Positions 1 to 7,940 of a stretch of DNA of 32,917 bases are shown in pieces. Within the stretch, counting starts at the first letter, position 1; each line of letters opens with the position of its first letter. The position numbers and the translations under genes are program-made. The stretch spans positions 1 through 32,917 of the forward strand of contig NZ_JAKGSD010000076.1 in the NCBI RefSeq assembly GCF_021654135.1, in the 5' to 3' direction. Below the pieces are notes generated by a model. It was not told the DNA's origin, searched no databases, and saw only the letters and a list, made by a program, of their open reading frames with translations. This stretch comes from Amycolatopsis tucumanensis. Its GTDB lineage: Bacteria > Actinomycetota > Actinomycetes > Mycobacteriales > Pseudonocardiaceae.

Positions 1-60
1 GCCCTCAACGGCCAACCACCCATCACCCGCGTCGACAACCTCACTGGGCACTACAGCTAG
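1..60 (+). mobile_element. 3' end of an IS481-type transposase gene (cut by window edge)
   Basis: Frame 1 reads ALNGQPPITRVDNLTGHYS and then a TAG stop. As I recall the family, this is the usual C-terminus of actinobacterial IS481/integrase-core transposases (a GxPPisRvtNLtGqYs pattern after an HYNxxRPH motif, which would lie outside the window). The gene end runs into ACA-GCTAG. IS481 elements are known to insert at NCTAGN and to end in ACA, with the stop codon supplied by the target. The element end would therefore be near base 55 and the target duplication at 56-61. Only 19 codons are visible, so the assignment rests on a short match plus the target-site context. The left end and the other target copy are outside the window. 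Confidence 0.6.
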
Positions 61-436
61 CCCCGTGGGCTACGAGGTCGACACCGGCGTCGGCCTCGTG
101 CTCCGGGAAGTGCCGCTGCTCAACCGCAGGCCGGATCTGGTGGTGCACGACTCGCCGGACCGGGCGGCTCCGGCGCCGGAGCACTGCCTGCTGGTCGCCG
201 AGGTGGTGTCCCGGGATTCGCTGGCCGCGGACCGCACGAGCAAGCCGGCCCACTACGCGGCCACGGGTGTCCCGCACTTCTGGCGGATCGAGGGCCTGGA
301 CCGGGGGGAGATCGCGCTCTTCCGCTACCGCCTCGACCCCACCACTCGTGTCTACGCCTCTGCGGGTGTGGACACCGGCAAGGTCAGCCTCCACGACCCG
401 TTCCCCGTCACGATCGACCTCGCCGCGCTGCTCTGA
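56..436 (+). pseudogene. Uma2-family nuclease, 5' part missing
   Basis: Uma2 (DUF820) proteins have a PD-(D/E)xK-like restriction-endonuclease fold and are usually about 180-200 residues. Here only the C-terminal two-thirds remain. The frame contains RRPDLVVHD (metal-binding Asp), LLVAEVVS (Glu), the SKPAHYAATGVPHFWRIE segment that carries the family's lysine, and a normal end at LAALL. The first recognisable family residues, PVGYEVDTGVGLVL, follow immediately after the IS481-type transposase stop, and no N-terminal ELIDGxL-type segment exists upstream. A GTG at 65 could start translation, but the product would lack about 60 residues. I read this as a gene broken by the insertion element. Its 3' end lies 1 base from the convergent LysE gene. 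Confidence 0.7.
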
Positions 437-437
437 C

Positions 438-1067
438 TCACTCCGCGGCCAGGCCGACGCCGAAGCCGATCAGCGCCGTGCCGGTCACCGCGTCCATCGC
501 GCGGCGGACGCGTCGCCGGTTCAGCCAGCCCTTCGCCCAGCGGACCAGGAACAGCAGCGTCAGCTGCCACACCGTGCCGACCACCAGCACCGTGTACGCC
601 AGCAGCAGCGCCTCGCCCGCGCCGGTCGACGCCGGGTTCAGGAACTGCGGCAGCACCGACAGGTAGAACGCCATCACCTTCGGGTTGGTGATGTTCGACA
701 GGAACCCCTCGCGGAACCGCCGCAGCCCGCTCGCCCGGCGCCGGTCCAGCTCGTCCAGCGCGTCGTAGTTCCCGCGCCACGCGCCGCGCAGCGCCTGGAA
801 CCCCAGCCAGCACAGGTAGGCGACCCCGGCCCACCGCACGGTCTCGAACAGCGGCCGCACCTGCACGATCAGCGTGCCCAGTCCGAGCCCGACCGCGGTG
901 GCCTGCACCAGGTTGCCCAGCGCGATGCCGGAGCAGGTGAACAACCCGCCCCGCGCGCCGCCGGCCAGCGCGTTCTTCAGCACGACCATCGTGTCCGGAC
1001 CCGGCACCACCGCGATCAGCAGGGCGAACACCAGGTAACTCGCGTACAGGCTCCACGTCACACCCAC
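438..1067 (-). CDS. LysE/RhtB-family amino-acid exporter
   Basis: A 209-residue integral membrane protein, the usual length for LysE/RhtB exporters, which expel amino acids or related small metabolites using the proton gradient. The N-terminal helix with VVPGPDTMVVLKNAL is the family signature (PGP followed by a hydroxyl/acidic pair). Further hydrophobic segments lie around residues 40-65, 70-90, 115-140, 145-170 and 185-205, separated by a basic loop (DELDRRRASGLRRFREG) typical of the cytoplasmic side. Translation starts at GTG; no strong ribosome-binding site is seen. It is divergent from meaA across 126 bases. The substrate cannot be read from sequence. Confidence 0.85.
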   Translation of the reverse strand: MGVTWSLYASYLVFALLIAVVPGPDTMVVLKNALAGGARGGLFTCSGIALGNLVQATAVGLGLGTLIVQVRPLFETVRWAGVAYLCWLGFQALRGAWRGNYDALDELDRRRASGLRRFREGFLSNITNPKVMAFYLSVLPQFLNPASTGAGEALLLAYTVLVVGTVWQLTLLFLVRWAKGWLNRRRVRRAMDAVTGTALIGFGVGLAAE

Positions 1068-1146
1068 GAGGCTAACTCGGCCGTCATGATGGGGTCAGGC
1101 TGATTTCGCACCCAGTGAGATGCGTCCTTGCGGGGCTGCGCGCGAA

Positions 1147-1162
1147 GTTACCGACGAGTACG
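1147..1162 (+). promoter_or_regulatory. Operator-like site (GTTAC-N6-GTACG) before meaA
   Basis: The 16 bases GTTACCGACGAGTACG end 31 bases before the meaA start. The left half matches GTTAC exactly and the right half matches GTA of GTAAC. The 12-base core TACCGACGAGTA is identical to the core of the site before the 3-hydroxyacyl-CoA dehydrogenase at 23373-23388. A related perfect TTAC-N6-GTAA occurs at 17330-17343. Position close to the start suggests a repressor site. The regulator is not identified. Confidence 0.5.
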
Positions 1163-1193
1163 CTCTGTGTGTCGTTCATCTGGAGGTGCACCG

Positions 1194-3215
1194 ATGCCCT
1201 ACCCCACGGATCGCGAGCGGGACCGCCCCTGGGTCATGCGCACCTACGCTGGACATTCGTCCGCGGCGGCCTCGAACGAGCTGTACCGCCGCAACCTCGC
1301 CAAGGGCCAGACCGGCCTCTCGGTGGCCTTCGACCTGCCGACCCAGACCGGCTACGACCCGGACCACCCGCTGGCCAAGGGCGAGGTCGGCAAGGTGGGC
1401 GTCCCCATCTCGCACATCGGCGACATGCGCCGCCTGTTCACCGGCATCCCGCTGGCCGAGGCCAACACCTCGATGACGATCAACGCGCCGGCCATGTGGC
1501 TGCTCGCGCTCTACGTCACCGTCGCGCAGGAGCAGGCCGACGCCGAGGGCCGCGACCGGGACGAGGTGCTCGCCAAGCTCACCGGCACCACGCAGAACGA
1601 CATCATCAAGGAGTACCTGTCCCGCGGGACCTACATCTTCCCGCCTGCGCCGAGCCTGCGCCTGATCACCGACGTGATCGCCTGGACGGTGCACCACATC
1701 CCGAAGTGGAACCCGATCAACATCTGCAGCTACCACCTGCAGGAGGCGGGCGCGACCCCGACGCAGGAGGTCGCCTACGCGTTGTCCACGGCGATCGCGG
1801 TGCTCGACGCCGTGCGCGACTCCGGCCAGGTCGAGCCCGCCGACATGGCCAAGGTCGTCGGCCGCATCTCGTTCTTCGTCAACGCCGGGGTCCGGTTCGT
1901 CGAAGAGATGTGCAAGATGCGCGCGTTCACCCGGCTCTGGGACGAGATCACGCGCGAACGCTACGGGGTCGAGGACCCGAAGGCGCGCCGCCTCCGCTAC
2001 GGCGTGCAGGTCAACTCGCTCGGCTTGACCGAGGCGCAGCCGGAGAACAACGTCCAGCGGATCGTGCTGGAGATGCTCGGCGTCGCCCTGTCGCGGGACG
2101 CCCGTGCCCGCGCGATCCAGCTGCCTGCCTGGAACGAGGCGCTCGGCCTGCCGCGGCCGTGGGACCAGCAGTGGGCGCTGCGCATGCAGCAGGTGCTCGC
2201 CTACGAGACGGACCTGCTGGAGTACGAGGACATCTTCGCGGGCTCGCACGTCATCGAGTCCAAAGTGGACGAGATCGCGGCCGGGGCGCGCGCGGAGATC
2301 GAGCAGGTGACCGACCTCGGCGGCGCGGTGGCCGCGGTGGAAAGCGGTTACATGAAATCTCAGCTGGTGGCCTCGCTGGCCGAGTACCGGCGCGAGGTGG
2401 AGTCCGGCGGGCGTGTCATCGTCGGGGTCAACAAGTTCGACACCACCGAGCCCAGCCCGCTGCAGGCCGAGGGTGCCAAGGCGATCGAGACCGTCGACCC
2501 GGCGGTGGAGAAGCAGGCCGTCGCGGCGCTGGAGGAGTGGCGCCAGCAGCGCGACCAGGCCGCGGTCGACGCGGCGCTGGCGCGGTTGCGCGAGGTCGCG
2601 AAGACGTCGGAGAACCTGTTCGACGCCACGCTCGCGTGCGCGGCGGCCGGCGTGACCACCGGCGAGTGGGCCGGCGCGCTGCGCGAGGAGTTCGGCGAGT
2701 ACCGGGCGCCGACCGGCGTGTCGGCGGCGGCCATGTCGGGCGACGCCGCGGAGCTGTCCCGGGTGCGCGACCGCGTGCGGGCGACCGGCGAGGAGCTGGG
2801 CGAGAAGCTGCGGATCCTGGTCGGCAAGCCCGGCCTGGACGGGCACTCCAACGGCGCCGAGCAGGTCGCGGTGCGGGCCCGTGACGTCGGGTTCGAGGTC
2901 GTCTACCAGGGCATCCGGCTCACGCCGGAGCAGATCGTGGCCGCCGCGGTGCAGGAGGGCGTGCACGTCGTCGGCCTGTCGGTCCTGTCCGGCTCGCACC
3001 TCGAGGTCGTGCCGCAGGTCGTCGACGGACTGCGGGCGGCGGGCGCCGGGGACATCCCGGTGATCGTCGGCGGGATCATCCCGCCCGAGGACGCGCGGCT
3101 GCTCACCGAGCGCGGGATCGCCCGGGTGTTCACGCCCAAGGACTACGAGCTGACCGAGATCATGGACGAAATCGTTTCGGTGGTGCGGGAACGCCACGAG
3201 TTGCCGCAGGACTGA
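1194..3215 (+). CDS. meaA: Ethylmalonyl-CoA mutase (MeaA-type, B12-dependent)
   Basis: Adenosylcobalamin-dependent carbon-skeleton mutase, 673 residues, that interconverts (2R)-ethylmalonyl-CoA and methylsuccinyl-CoA in the ethylmalonyl-CoA pathway for C2 assimilation. The substrate-binding TIM barrel covers roughly residues 1-510. It begins with RTYAGHSSAAASNELYRRN and GQTGLSVAFDLPTQTGYD, which I recognise as the MeaA/Ecm version rather than the longer methylmalonyl-CoA mutase alpha subunit. The C-terminal cobalamin domain shows DxHxxG (D549, H551, G554), then SVLSGSH and GGIIP. The ATG is chosen because GGAGG at 1182-1186 sits 7 bases upstream; an in-frame ATG 22 codons earlier has neither a ribosome-binding site nor homology. 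No crotonyl-CoA carboxylase/reductase is adjacent. Distinguishing Ecm from other small mutases rests on these motifs only. Confidence 0.88.
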   Translation: MPYPTDRERDRPWVMRTYAGHSSAAASNELYRRNLAKGQTGLSVAFDLPTQTGYDPDHPLAKGEVGKVGVPISHIGDMRRLFTGIPLAEANTSMTINAPAMWLLALYVTVAQEQADAEGRDRDEVLAKLTGTTQNDIIKEYLSRGTYIFPPAPSLRLITDVIAWTVHHIPKWNPINICSYHLQEAGATPTQEVAYALSTAIAVLDAVRDSGQVEPADMAKVVGRISFFVNAGVRFVEEMCKMRAFTRLWDEITRERYGVEDPKARRLRYGVQVNSLGLTEAQPENNVQRIVLEMLGVALSRDARARAIQLPAWNEALGLPRPWDQQWALRMQQVLAYETDLLEYEDIFAGSHVIESKVDEIAAGARAEIEQVTDLGGAVAAVESGYMKSQLVASLAEYRREVESGGRVIVGVNKFDTTEPSPLQAEGAKAIETVDPAVEKQAVAALEEWRQQRDQAAVDAALARLREVAKTSENLFDATLACAAAGVTTGEWAGALREEFGEYRAPTGVSAAAMSGDAAELSRVRDRVRATGEELGEKLRILVGKPGLDGHSNGAEQVAVRARDVGFEVVYQGIRLTPEQIVAAAVQEGVHVVGLSVLSGSHLEVVPQVVDGLRAAGAGDIPVIVGGIIPPEDARLLTERGIARVFTPKDYELTEIMDEIVSVVRERHELPQD

Positions 3216-3302
3216 GCCAGTTCTGTCACTTTCCGTGCGCATCGTCCACACTCAACGTTGATCTCTTTCCGATAACAGCGAGTGGCGATCTCGTTGCTTC
3301 TT

Positions 3303-3331
3303 TTGACCCCATCGGGTGCACCGCCTACGTT
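3303..3331 (+). promoter_or_regulatory. Sigma-70-type promoter of ehuBCDA
   Basis: TTGACC (3303-3308), a 17-base spacer and TACGTT (3326-3331) fit the actinobacterial vegetative promoter consensus. Transcription would begin near 3338, about 32 bases before the ehuB ATG. A perfect 10-base palindrome TCAACGTTGA lies at 3252-3261, upstream of the -35 box, and may be a regulator site. Confidence 0.6.
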
Positions 3332-3369
3332 CGGTGAACCGGCGGAACCGAATAAGGGGTGCGACGAAA

Positions 3370-4263
3370 ATGACGCACGGTCAGTGGACACGACGGGATT
3401 TCTTCCGGCGATCGGCGGTCGTCGGCGCAGCGGCTGTGGCGGGACCGACGTTGTTGGCAGCCTGCCAGAGCACCGAAAGCGGGGACACCCTCGAATCGGC
3501 GAGAAGCGCCAAGACGATCAGGATCGGCATCGCCAACGAGGCGCCCTACGGTTTCGCCGACACCTCCGGGAACACCACCGGTGAAGCGCCGGAAGTGGCC
3601 CGCGCCGTGTGCAAGGCCCTCGGGATCGACACCGTGCAGGCCAACGTCGTGCCGTTCGACCAGCTGATTCCCGCCCTGAACGCGAAGCAGTTCGACATCG
3701 TCGCGGCGGGCATGAACATCACGCCGACGCGCTGCAACGCGGCGTTGTTCTCGGATCCGGACTACTCGGCGCTGACCGCCTTGCTCGTGCCCAGCGGCAA
3801 TCCGCAGGGCGTCAACACCCTCGCCGACGTCGCCGCCAAGAAGGTCAAGGTCGCGGTGCTCTCGGCCGCGGTGGAAAAGGGCTTCGCCACTTCCGCCGGG
3901 GTTTCCGAGGACCAGATCGAAACGCTGGACACGCAGGACAACATGTTGCGCGCGGTGACCGCGGGCCGCGTGTACTGCGCCGCCCTCACCGACATCTCGC
4001 TCAAGTGGCTGGTGAAGCAGAACCCGAACTCCGGAGTCGAGGTGACGCCCGGCTTCCAGCCCACCGAGAACGGCCAGCCGGTGCAGACCGCGGGCGGGTT
4101 CGTGTTCCGCAAGGACGACACCTCGCTGCGCGACGCGTTCAACCAGCAGCTGAAGACCTTGCACGACAACGGGGAGTGGCTGCGCATCGTGACGCCGTTC
4201 GGGTTCGACCAGAGCAACCTGCCCAAGGCCGACCTGACCACCGACAAGCTCTGCGCGGCCTGA
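3370..4263 (+). CDS. ehuB: Ectoine/hydroxyectoine ABC transporter, substrate-binding lipoprotein
   Basis: Extracellular solute-binding protein of the polar-amino-acid type, 297 residues. The N-terminus is a Tat-type lipoprotein signal: twin arginines R8-R9 in TRRDFFRR, a hydrophobic stretch and the lipobox L-A-A-C with C32 as the lipidated cysteine. The mature domain starts IRIGIANEAPYGFAD and continues with TGEAPEVARAVCKALGI and FDIVAAGMNITPTRC, a pattern I associate with EhuB. The ATG is preceded by AAGGGG at 3354-3359. First gene of ehuBCDA, in the order seen in actinobacteria. The ligand is inferred from family resemblance; a related polar compound cannot be excluded. No ectoine-catabolism genes (eut/doe) are nearby, so the operon may serve osmoprotectant uptake. 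Confidence 0.85.
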   Translation: MTHGQWTRRDFFRRSAVVGAAAVAGPTLLAACQSTESGDTLESARSAKTIRIGIANEAPYGFADTSGNTTGEAPEVARAVCKALGIDTVQANVVPFDQLIPALNAKQFDIVAAGMNITPTRCNAALFSDPDYSALTALLVPSGNPQGVNTLADVAAKKVKVAVLSAAVEKGFATSAGVSEDQIETLDTQDNMLRAVTAGRVYCAALTDISLKWLVKQNPNSGVEVTPGFQPTENGQPVQTAGGFVFRKDDTSLRDAFNQQLKTLHDNGEWLRIVTPFGFDQSNLPKADLTTDKLCAA

Positions 4264-4285
4264 CGCTCGAGTCCAGGGGCGCGTC

Positions 4286-4993
4286 GTGTCGGACTCGACA
4301 TCCAACATCATCTCGACCATCCTCAGTGGACTCGGCGCGACGGTCACGGCCGCGGCGGGCGGCATCGCGCTGACCATCGTGCTGTCGTTCATCGCCGGGC
4401 TCGCGATGCTGTCGCGGTCCCGGACGGTGCGGTTCGTCAGCCGGGTCTACGTCGAGGGCTTCCGCGGCACGTCGGAAGTCGTGCAGCTGTTCTGGCTGTA
4501 CTTCGTGCTCCCGGCGCTGGTCGGGTTCAAACTGGTCCCGCTGTTCGCCGGCATCATCGTGCTCGGGCTGAACCACGGCGCCTACGGTGCCGAGATCGTG
4601 CGTGGCGCGGTGCAGTCGGTGCCGCGCGCGCAGCGTGAAGGCGCGGTGGCGCTGTCGTTCAGCCCGGCGCAGCGCATGTTCCGGGTGATCCTGCCGCAGG
4701 CGGTGGTGGAGATGCTGCCGCCGTTCAACAACCTCTTCATCCAGCTGATGAAGAGCACGGCGCTGCTGTACTTCATCTCGGCCGGGGAGATCACCGAGAA
4801 GGGCGAGTTGCTGCGACCGCTCTACGGCAGCCAGCTCGTGCTGATCTACGGCGTGGAGCTGTTGTGCTACCTGGCGATCGCGGTGGTCATCACGATGATC
4901 ATGCGCCTGCTGGAACGGGTGCTCGCCAAGCGGCTCGGGCGTGAGCCGCCGCCGCGGGAGAAGGCGTTCGCCAAGGCGGGGGTGGTCACCTGA
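4286..4993 (+). CDS. ehuC: Ectoine/hydroxyectoine ABC transporter, permease EhuC
   Basis: Membrane-spanning subunit of the ectoine importer, 235 residues with about five hydrophobic helices. The conserved HAAT-type permease motifs are present: EGFRGTSEVVQLFWLYFVLP after the second helix, and the EAA-type cytoplasmic loop around GAVQSVPRAQREGAVALSFS, which contacts the ATPase. Starts with GTG, 22 bases after the ehuB stop, with an AGGGG-like ribosome-binding site at about 4274-4279. Its stop overlaps the ATG of ehuD by one base (TGATG), which indicates translational coupling and a heterodimeric permease. Confidence 0.87.
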   Translation: MSDSTSNIISTILSGLGATVTAAAGGIALTIVLSFIAGLAMLSRSRTVRFVSRVYVEGFRGTSEVVQLFWLYFVLPALVGFKLVPLFAGIIVLGLNHGAYGAEIVRGAVQSVPRAQREGAVALSFSPAQRMFRVILPQAVVEMLPPFNNLFIQLMKSTALLYFISAGEITEKGELLRPLYGSQLVLIYGVELLCYLAIAVVITMIMRLLERVLAKRLGREPPPREKAFAKAGVVT

Positions 4994-5649
4994 TGGACTG
5001 GGACTGGGACTACTTCTGGGACTCCGTCCCCGTGCTGCTGGAGGGGTTGCTGGTCACCGTCGAGCTGACGGTGCTCGGCTCGCTGGTCGCCTACGTGCTG
5101 GGACTGGTGTTCGCCCTGGTGCGGCGCGCGCGGATCCCGGTGCTGAGCCAGGCGATGTACCTGTTCATCGAGCTGGTGCGCAGCACACCGCTGCTGATCC
5201 AGGTGTTCATCGTCTTCTACCTGCTGTGGCCGGCACTGGGCATCACGCCGTCGGCGTTCCTGACCGGCGTGATCGCGCTGGGCATCCACTACGCGACCTA
5301 CACCTCCGAGGTGTACCGCGCCGGTATCGACGCCGTCCCGAAAGGACAGTGGGAGGCCGCGACGGCGCTGAGCATCCCGCGCACCCGGGTGTGGACCGGC
5401 ATCGTGCTGCCGCAGGCCGTGCCGCGGGTGCTGCCCGCGCTCGGCAACTACATGATCTCGATGTTCAAGGAAACACCGCTGTTGCTGGCGATCGGCGTGC
5501 TGGACGTGCTGAACCGCGCCAAGGAGCAGGGCGCGGAGACCTTCCGGGTGATCGAGCCCTACACCCTGGCCGGCATCCTGTTCCTCCTCGTGAGTTACCC
5601 GTCGTCGATCCTCGTGCGAAGGTTGGAACGCCGTGTCGGACAGCTCTGA
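4993..5649 (+). CDS. ehuD: Ectoine/hydroxyectoine ABC transporter, permease EhuD
   Basis: Second permease subunit, 218 residues. It opens with the aromatic, acidic MDWDWDYFWDSVPVLLEGL typical of polar-amino-acid permeases, then hydrophobic helices, the ELVRSTPLLIQVFIVFY motif and the EAA loop GIDAVPKGQWEAATALSIP. It is coupled to ehuC by a one-base TGATG overlap. Its last 17 bases overlap the first possible start of ehuA. It would pair with EhuC to form the translocation pore. Confidence 0.87.
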   Translation: MDWDWDYFWDSVPVLLEGLLVTVELTVLGSLVAYVLGLVFALVRRARIPVLSQAMYLFIELVRSTPLLIQVFIVFYLLWPALGITPSAFLTGVIALGIHYATYTSEVYRAGIDAVPKGQWEAATALSIPRTRVWTGIVLPQAVPRVLPALGNYMISMFKETPLLLAIGVLDVLNRAKEQGAETFRVIEPYTLAGILFLLVSYPSSILVRRLERRVGQL

Positions 5650-6415
5650 GATGATCCGGTTCGAGGGGGTCGTGAAGAAGTTCGGCGACCACGTGGTGTT
5701 GCGGGAGCTGGACTTCTCGGTGCGGCCAGGGGAGTTCGTGACGCTGATCGGGCCGAGCGGTTCGGGCAAGACCACGATCCTGCGGCTGCTGATGACCCTG
5801 GAGCAGGTGAACGCCGGGCGCATCTACGTCGGCGGCGAATGCCTGTCGCACATCGACAAGGGCGGCCGCATGGTGCCGGCGGGGGAGAAGCACCAGCGGC
5901 GCATGCGCAGGCGGATCGGCATGGTGTTCCAGCAGTTCAACCTGTTCCCGAACATGAAGGTGCTGCAGAACGTCACCGAGGCCCCGATCCGCGCGCTCGG
6001 CCTGTCCCGCCAGGAGGCCGAGCAGCGCGGCCGGGAGCTGCTGGAGATGGTCGGGCTGAGCGAGAAGGCCGACGCCCACCCCTCCCAGCTGTCCGGCGGT
6101 CAGCAGCAGCGGGTGGCGATCGCCCGCGCGCTGGCGATGCGGCCCGAGGTGCTGCTGCTGGACGAGGTGACGTCGGCGCTCGACCCCGAGCTGGTGGCCG
6201 GCGTGTTGAAGGTGCTGAAGGACATCGCGTCGACCACGGACATCACGTTCCTCTGCGTCACGCACGAAATGCAGTTCGCGCGGGACGTGTCGGACCGGGT
6301 GCTGATGTTCGACCACGGCCAGATCATCGAGGACGCGCCGCCGGAGAAGCTGTTCACCGACCCGGACCACCAACGGACGCGGGAGTTCCTGCAAGCGGTG
6401 CTCGATCGCGGCTGA
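5633..6415 (+). CDS. ehuA: Ectoine/hydroxyectoine ABC transporter, ATPase EhuA
   Basis: ATP-hydrolysing subunit of the importer, 260 residues. Walker A GPSGSGKTT begins at residue 40, the Q-loop is QQFNLFPNM, the ABC signature LSGGQQQRVAIARAL begins at residue 153, Walker B LLLDEVTSALD has D177 and E178, and the switch histidine is in CVTHEM. The start is ambiguous. GTG at 5633 overlaps ehuD by 17 bases, while an in-frame ATG at 5651 lies one base after the ehuD stop and would give a protein beginning MIRFEGV; either is plausible. The 3' end overlaps the convergent serine-hydrolase gene by 62 bases. Confidence 0.87.
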   Translation: MSDSSEMIRFEGVVKKFGDHVVLRELDFSVRPGEFVTLIGPSGSGKTTILRLLMTLEQVNAGRIYVGGECLSHIDKGGRMVPAGEKHQRRMRRRIGMVFQQFNLFPNMKVLQNVTEAPIRALGLSRQEAEQRGRELLEMVGLSEKADAHPSQLSGGQQQRVAIARALAMRPEVLLLDEVTSALDPELVAGVLKVLKDIASTTDITFLCVTHEMQFARDVSDRVLMFDHGQIIEDAPPEKLFTDPDHQRTREFLQAVLDRG

Positions 6416-7781
6416 GCCGGACCAGCGCGGCGGACCGGACGGCGATCACGGCGAGCTCCGCCGCGCTCCACAGCACGAGCCAGATCACCAGCGCGGGTGA
6501 GTAGTAGGCGGTCTGCCACCAGGTCGTGTCGCGGCCGCCGAACAGCCCGCCCACCAGCTCGGCCAGCGCCACCAGCGCGACGAGCGGGATCAGCCGGGGC
6601 ACCAGTCCCCGCACCACCCGCCACCGGGTGGCGCGTGCCGCCCACCGGCGGGCGCGGAGCGCGGCGCGGATGCCGAGGCCGACGCTGAGCAGCGTCAGCG
6701 TGGCCAGGACGAGGTCGACGATGGGCCGCGTCGAGGGCGGGGCCGGTGGCTGCTGACCGTGCAGGATCGCGGCGATGCCCTCGGTGAGCTGCGAGGTTCC
6801 CTCGTTGCCGAGCGAGACGCCGCTGTCCACCATCACCGCGATGCCGTAACCGTCGGGCAGCATCAGCGCGCCCGCCGTGTAGGTGAACCAAATTCCGGTG
6901 TGGCTGACCCGGCCCTGGTCGTCGATCTGCCAGCCCATGGCGTAGTTCTCGCGCGCGGCGGTGTGCATGAGCGCGAGGCCCTCCGGTGAGACGAGGCCGC
7001 CGCCGGTGCGCTGGACGGCGAGCCAGCGGGCCATGTCCTCGGCGGTGGTGATCACCCCGTCCGAGCCGGCGACGAAGCGGTCCGGTTCGGACACCGCGGG
7101 GGTGAGCCCGTAGGCGTAGAGGTGTCCGCGGTGGACGGTGGCGGGCAGGTCGCGGGGTGTCCGCGTGATGGCGGTCGTCGAGCGCATCCCCGCCGGTTCG
7201 AAGACGTGCTGCCGCAGGTAGTCGCCGAAGGCCTGGCCGCTGACGACCTCGACGAGCCGCGCCGCGAGGTGGAAGTTGGTGTTGGTGTAGTGGTACTCGG
7301 CGCCGGGATCGCTCGCCAAGGTCGCCTGGCGGGCGCGCTGCACGGCGCCGGCCAGGTCGTCCGGCTGCGGGAGGCTCTTCTCCGGCAGGGTCCCGTCGGT
7401 GAGGCCGGAGGTCTGGTTGAGCAGGTGCCGCGGGGTGATCGCACCGCCGCGCGGGTCGGTGAGGCGGAACTCCGGCAGGTAGGTGGCGACGGGGACGTCC
7501 AGGCCGAGCCTGCCGCTCTCGGCCAGCTGCACCACGGCCAGCGCGGTGAAGGCCTTCGACACCGACGCGATCGGCATCGGGGTCGTCGCCGTCGCGGTGC
7601 CGTACCCGTGCAGGTGCACGACTTCGGTGTCCTTGGTGATCGCCACCGCGACGCCGGGATACCCGGCGGTCTCGGCGAAGTCGGCGACGTAGGAGTCGAT
7701 CGAGGACGGTTCTTGTTCAGCTGTCGCCGTACCGGGGATCAGGGCGACGACCGCGGCCACCGCCGCGCACACGCGTTTCAC
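6354..7781 (-). CDS. Exported beta-lactamase-family serine hydrolase with C-terminal membrane helices
   Basis: Class C beta-lactamase/D,D-peptidase-like (PF00144) protein of 475 residues. The signal peptide is VKRVCAAVAAVVALIPGTATA. Catalytic motifs are S-x-x-K (S73, K76 in SVSK), Y-x-N (Y165-N167 in YTN) and H-T-G (294-296). After about residue 330 come three or four hydrophobic segments, so the catalytic domain is probably tethered on the outer face of the membrane. GTG at 7781 is chosen because the signal peptide begins there. The open frame continues far upstream, but that part is antisense to the carrier operon. The natural substrate (cell-wall peptide, ester or lactam) cannot be told from sequence. 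The gene ends inside ehuA on the opposite strand. Confidence 0.83.
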   Translation of the reverse strand: MKRVCAAVAAVVALIPGTATAEQEPSSIDSYVADFAETAGYPGVAVAITKDTEVVHLHGYGTATATTPMPIASVSKAFTALAVVQLAESGRLGLDVPVATYLPEFRLTDPRGGAITPRHLLNQTSGLTDGTLPEKSLPQPDDLAGAVQRARQATLASDPGAEYHYTNTNFHLAARLVEVVSGQAFGDYLRQHVFEPAGMRSTTAITRTPRDLPATVHRGHLYAYGLTPAVSEPDRFVAGSDGVITTAEDMARWLAVQRTGGGLVSPEGLALMHTAARENYAMGWQIDDQGRVSHTGIWFTYTAGALMLPDGYGIAVMVDSGVSLGNEGTSQLTEGIAAILHGQQPPAPPSTRPIVDLVLATLTLLSVGLGIRAALRARRWAARATRWRVVRGLVPRLIPLVALVALAELVGGLFGGRDTTWWQTAYYSPALVIWLVLWSAAELAVIAVRSAALVRLSRDRAPLAGTPASVGGPGR

Positions 7782-7858
7782 GGGAGCCAAGGTAGGAACC
7801 GGGCGGGTGTCCGCACAGGATGCGGACGGCAGGGAAGGACTCCGACTTTCGTCATGGG

Positions 7859-7888
7859 TTGACCCGTCCGGGTGCCGTCTCGCATACT
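7859..7888 (+). promoter_or_regulatory. Sigma-70-type promoter of the carrier/amidohydrolase operon
   Basis: TTGACC (7859-7864), an 18-base spacer and CATACT (7883-7888) form a good vegetative promoter. Transcription would start near 7895, inside the left arm of the dyad at 7890-7927. That arrangement suits repression of initiation. Confidence 0.6.
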
Positions 7889-7889
7889 C

Positions 7890-7927
7890 GTGTTCGTCAG
7901 ACGTGCATATGTACGTCAGGCGAACAC
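7890..7927 (+). promoter_or_regulatory. 38-bp nested dyad between promoter and ribosome-binding site
   Basis: Outer arms GTGTTCG (7890-7896) and CGAACAC (7921-7927) are exact complements. Between them lies ACGTGCATATGTACGT (7901-7916), a 16-base palindrome with one mismatched pair. Both dyads share the same centre (7908.5). The element covers the predicted transcription start and ends just before the AAGGGAG ribosome-binding site of the carrier gene. It could be an operator for a dimeric or tetrameric regulator, or fold as a leader hairpin. Confidence 0.55.
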
Positions 7928-7940
7928 AAGGGAGACGAAG

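Noticed and set aside
1176..3251. A long minus-strand open frame opposite meaA
   Set aside because: Its composition is low-complexity (RR, LL, HD-rich) and shows no family; the plus strand encodes an unmistakable mutase.
6354..6415. Possible frameshift because ehuA and the serine hydrolase overlap by 62 bases
   Set aside because: Both reading frames end naturally with family-typical C-termini; a convergent overlap explains it without an error.
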